DNA of 64,000 nucleotides from Pipra filicauda (Eukaryota > Chordata > Aves > Passeriformes > Pipridae). Each line of letters begins with the position of its first letter. Positions within the stretch are counted from its first letter, which is position 1. Shown here in pieces: positions 63,355 to 64,000 of the stretch. The position numbers and the translations under genes are program-made. The stretch covers positions 1,736,001 through 1,800,000 of the forward strand of contig NW_024104443.1 of the NCBI RefSeq assembly GCF_003945595.2, read 5' to 3'. Under the pieces are notes generated by a model. The model saw nothing but the letters and a program-made list of their open reading frames with translations. It ran no database searches and was not told where the DNA came from.

Positions 63355-64000
63355 TCTGGACAAAATGTCCAGCCTGCAGCTGGATAGACACATCATGTGG
63401 TGGGTAAGCAATTGGTTCACGGGTTGGGGTGACATCAGACTGGCGACCTGTCACCAGTGGGGTTCTGCAGAGATCCATCTTGGGCCCTGTGCTCTTCAAC
63501 ATCTTCATAAATGAATTGAACGCAGGACTAGAAGGGATACTAAGCAAGTTTGCAGATGATACAAAACTGGGAGGAGCTGTTGACTCCCTCGAAGGCAGGG
63601 AGGCCCTGCAGAGAGTCCTCAACAAATTCGAGATGGGCAATCGCCAGCCTTATGAAGTTCAACAGGAGAAGGTGCCATATTTCAACAGGAGAAGGTGACA
63701 CACTTGGGATGGGGCAACCCCATATGTATGTACAGAGTGGGAAATGAGATGCTGGAAACCAATACCACAGACAGGGACCTGGGGGTTCTGGTTGATGACA
63801 AGCTGAATATGATTCAGCAGCATCCTAGCAGCCAGGAGGGCCAACTGTGTCCTGGGGGGCATCAGGCAAAGCATTGGCAACCAGCTGAGGGAGGGTTGCC
63901 TCCCTCAGTTGGTGTCCTGTTCTGCTCTGCATTGGGGCGGCCTCACCCTGAATATTGTGTGCAGTTTGGGACACCACAATATAAGAAAGATATTAAGCCA
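63355..64000 (+). repeat. CR1 ORF2 fragment (RT and C-terminal region), runs off the window
   Basis: Reads [20 protein letters not shown], then [20 protein letters not shown] and, after a shift, blocks related to EKDLGVLVDDKL, CVLGGIRQSIGNQLREG, SALHWGGLTLNIVCSLG-like sequence and a stretch ending in YKKDIKP. These are the usual CR1 blocks in order. It contains a 23-bp tandem duplication. Confidence 0.9.
63658..63697. repeat. 23-bp tandem duplication in CR1
   Basis: TTCAACAGGAGAAGGTG occurs at 63658-63674 and again at 63681-63697. Other CR1 copies have one such block, so the duplication arose in this copy or its source. Confidence 0.85.

Noticed and set aside
1..64000. CRISPR arrays, tRNA or rRNA genes, prokaryotic operons
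   Set aside because: I looked for spaced direct repeats, tRNA box A/B pairs and clustered tight ORFs and saw none. The DNA is vertebrate intron and flank.

Overview
The window is vertebrate nuclear DNA, almost certainly from a bird. Evidence for a bird: many CR1 LINE fragments, one ending in the avian ATTCTATG octamer; several LTR families that resemble known avian endogenous retrovirus LTRs; and an AT-rich single-copy background. There are no bacterial-type operons. Nearly all long open frames are chance frames or frames inside transposable elements.

The one host gene I can name is PAM (peptidylglycine alpha-amidating monooxygenase), on the minus strand. Two coding exons are visible. The ATG/signal-peptide exon ends its coding part at 7128 (coding 7128-7219), and the next exon is 5850-5970. 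Their splice phases match and together they give the first 71 residues. A CpG island at about 55.64-56.86 kb is the likely promoter and non-coding exon 1, so 7.2-56 kb is a roughly 48-kb first intron. Later PAM exons lie left of the window. DNA right of about 56.9 kb is upstream flank. PAM is Z-linked in chicken (recalled knowledge), so a Z origin is likely but not shown here.

Layout: 1-4040 is a nearly complete RTE-clade LINE in PAM intron 3, in sense with PAM; its single ORF (46-3366, minus) is broken by four nonsense codons and two frameshifts. Next come PAM exons 3 and 2 (5.85-7.24 kb, possibly to 7.64 kb). At 11.2-13.1 kb an LTR sits inside a CR1, beside a second CR1. At 15.7-20.8 kb are more LTR/ERV pieces and an antisense CR1. 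A second, 3'-terminal RTE fragment lies at 23.2 kb, an inverted-repeat cluster at 24.1 kb, and a solo LTR with a perfect 5-bp target duplication at 27.1-27.7 kb. At 44.4-47.6 kb is a decayed ERVL-like pol interrupted by an antisense solo LTR with its own perfect 5-bp duplication. A purine-strand tract lies at 53.3 kb, the CpG island at 56 kb, and CR1 pieces at 58.5, 62.6 and 63.4-64.0 kb.

I found no convincing new multi-gene system. The most unusual content is the RTE pair: RTE elements are patchy in birds, and the family this resembles (AviRTE) is reported to have moved between birds and ancestors of filarial nematodes. Repeat family names and percent identities could not be computed; names rest on recognition of protein motifs and LTR termini.
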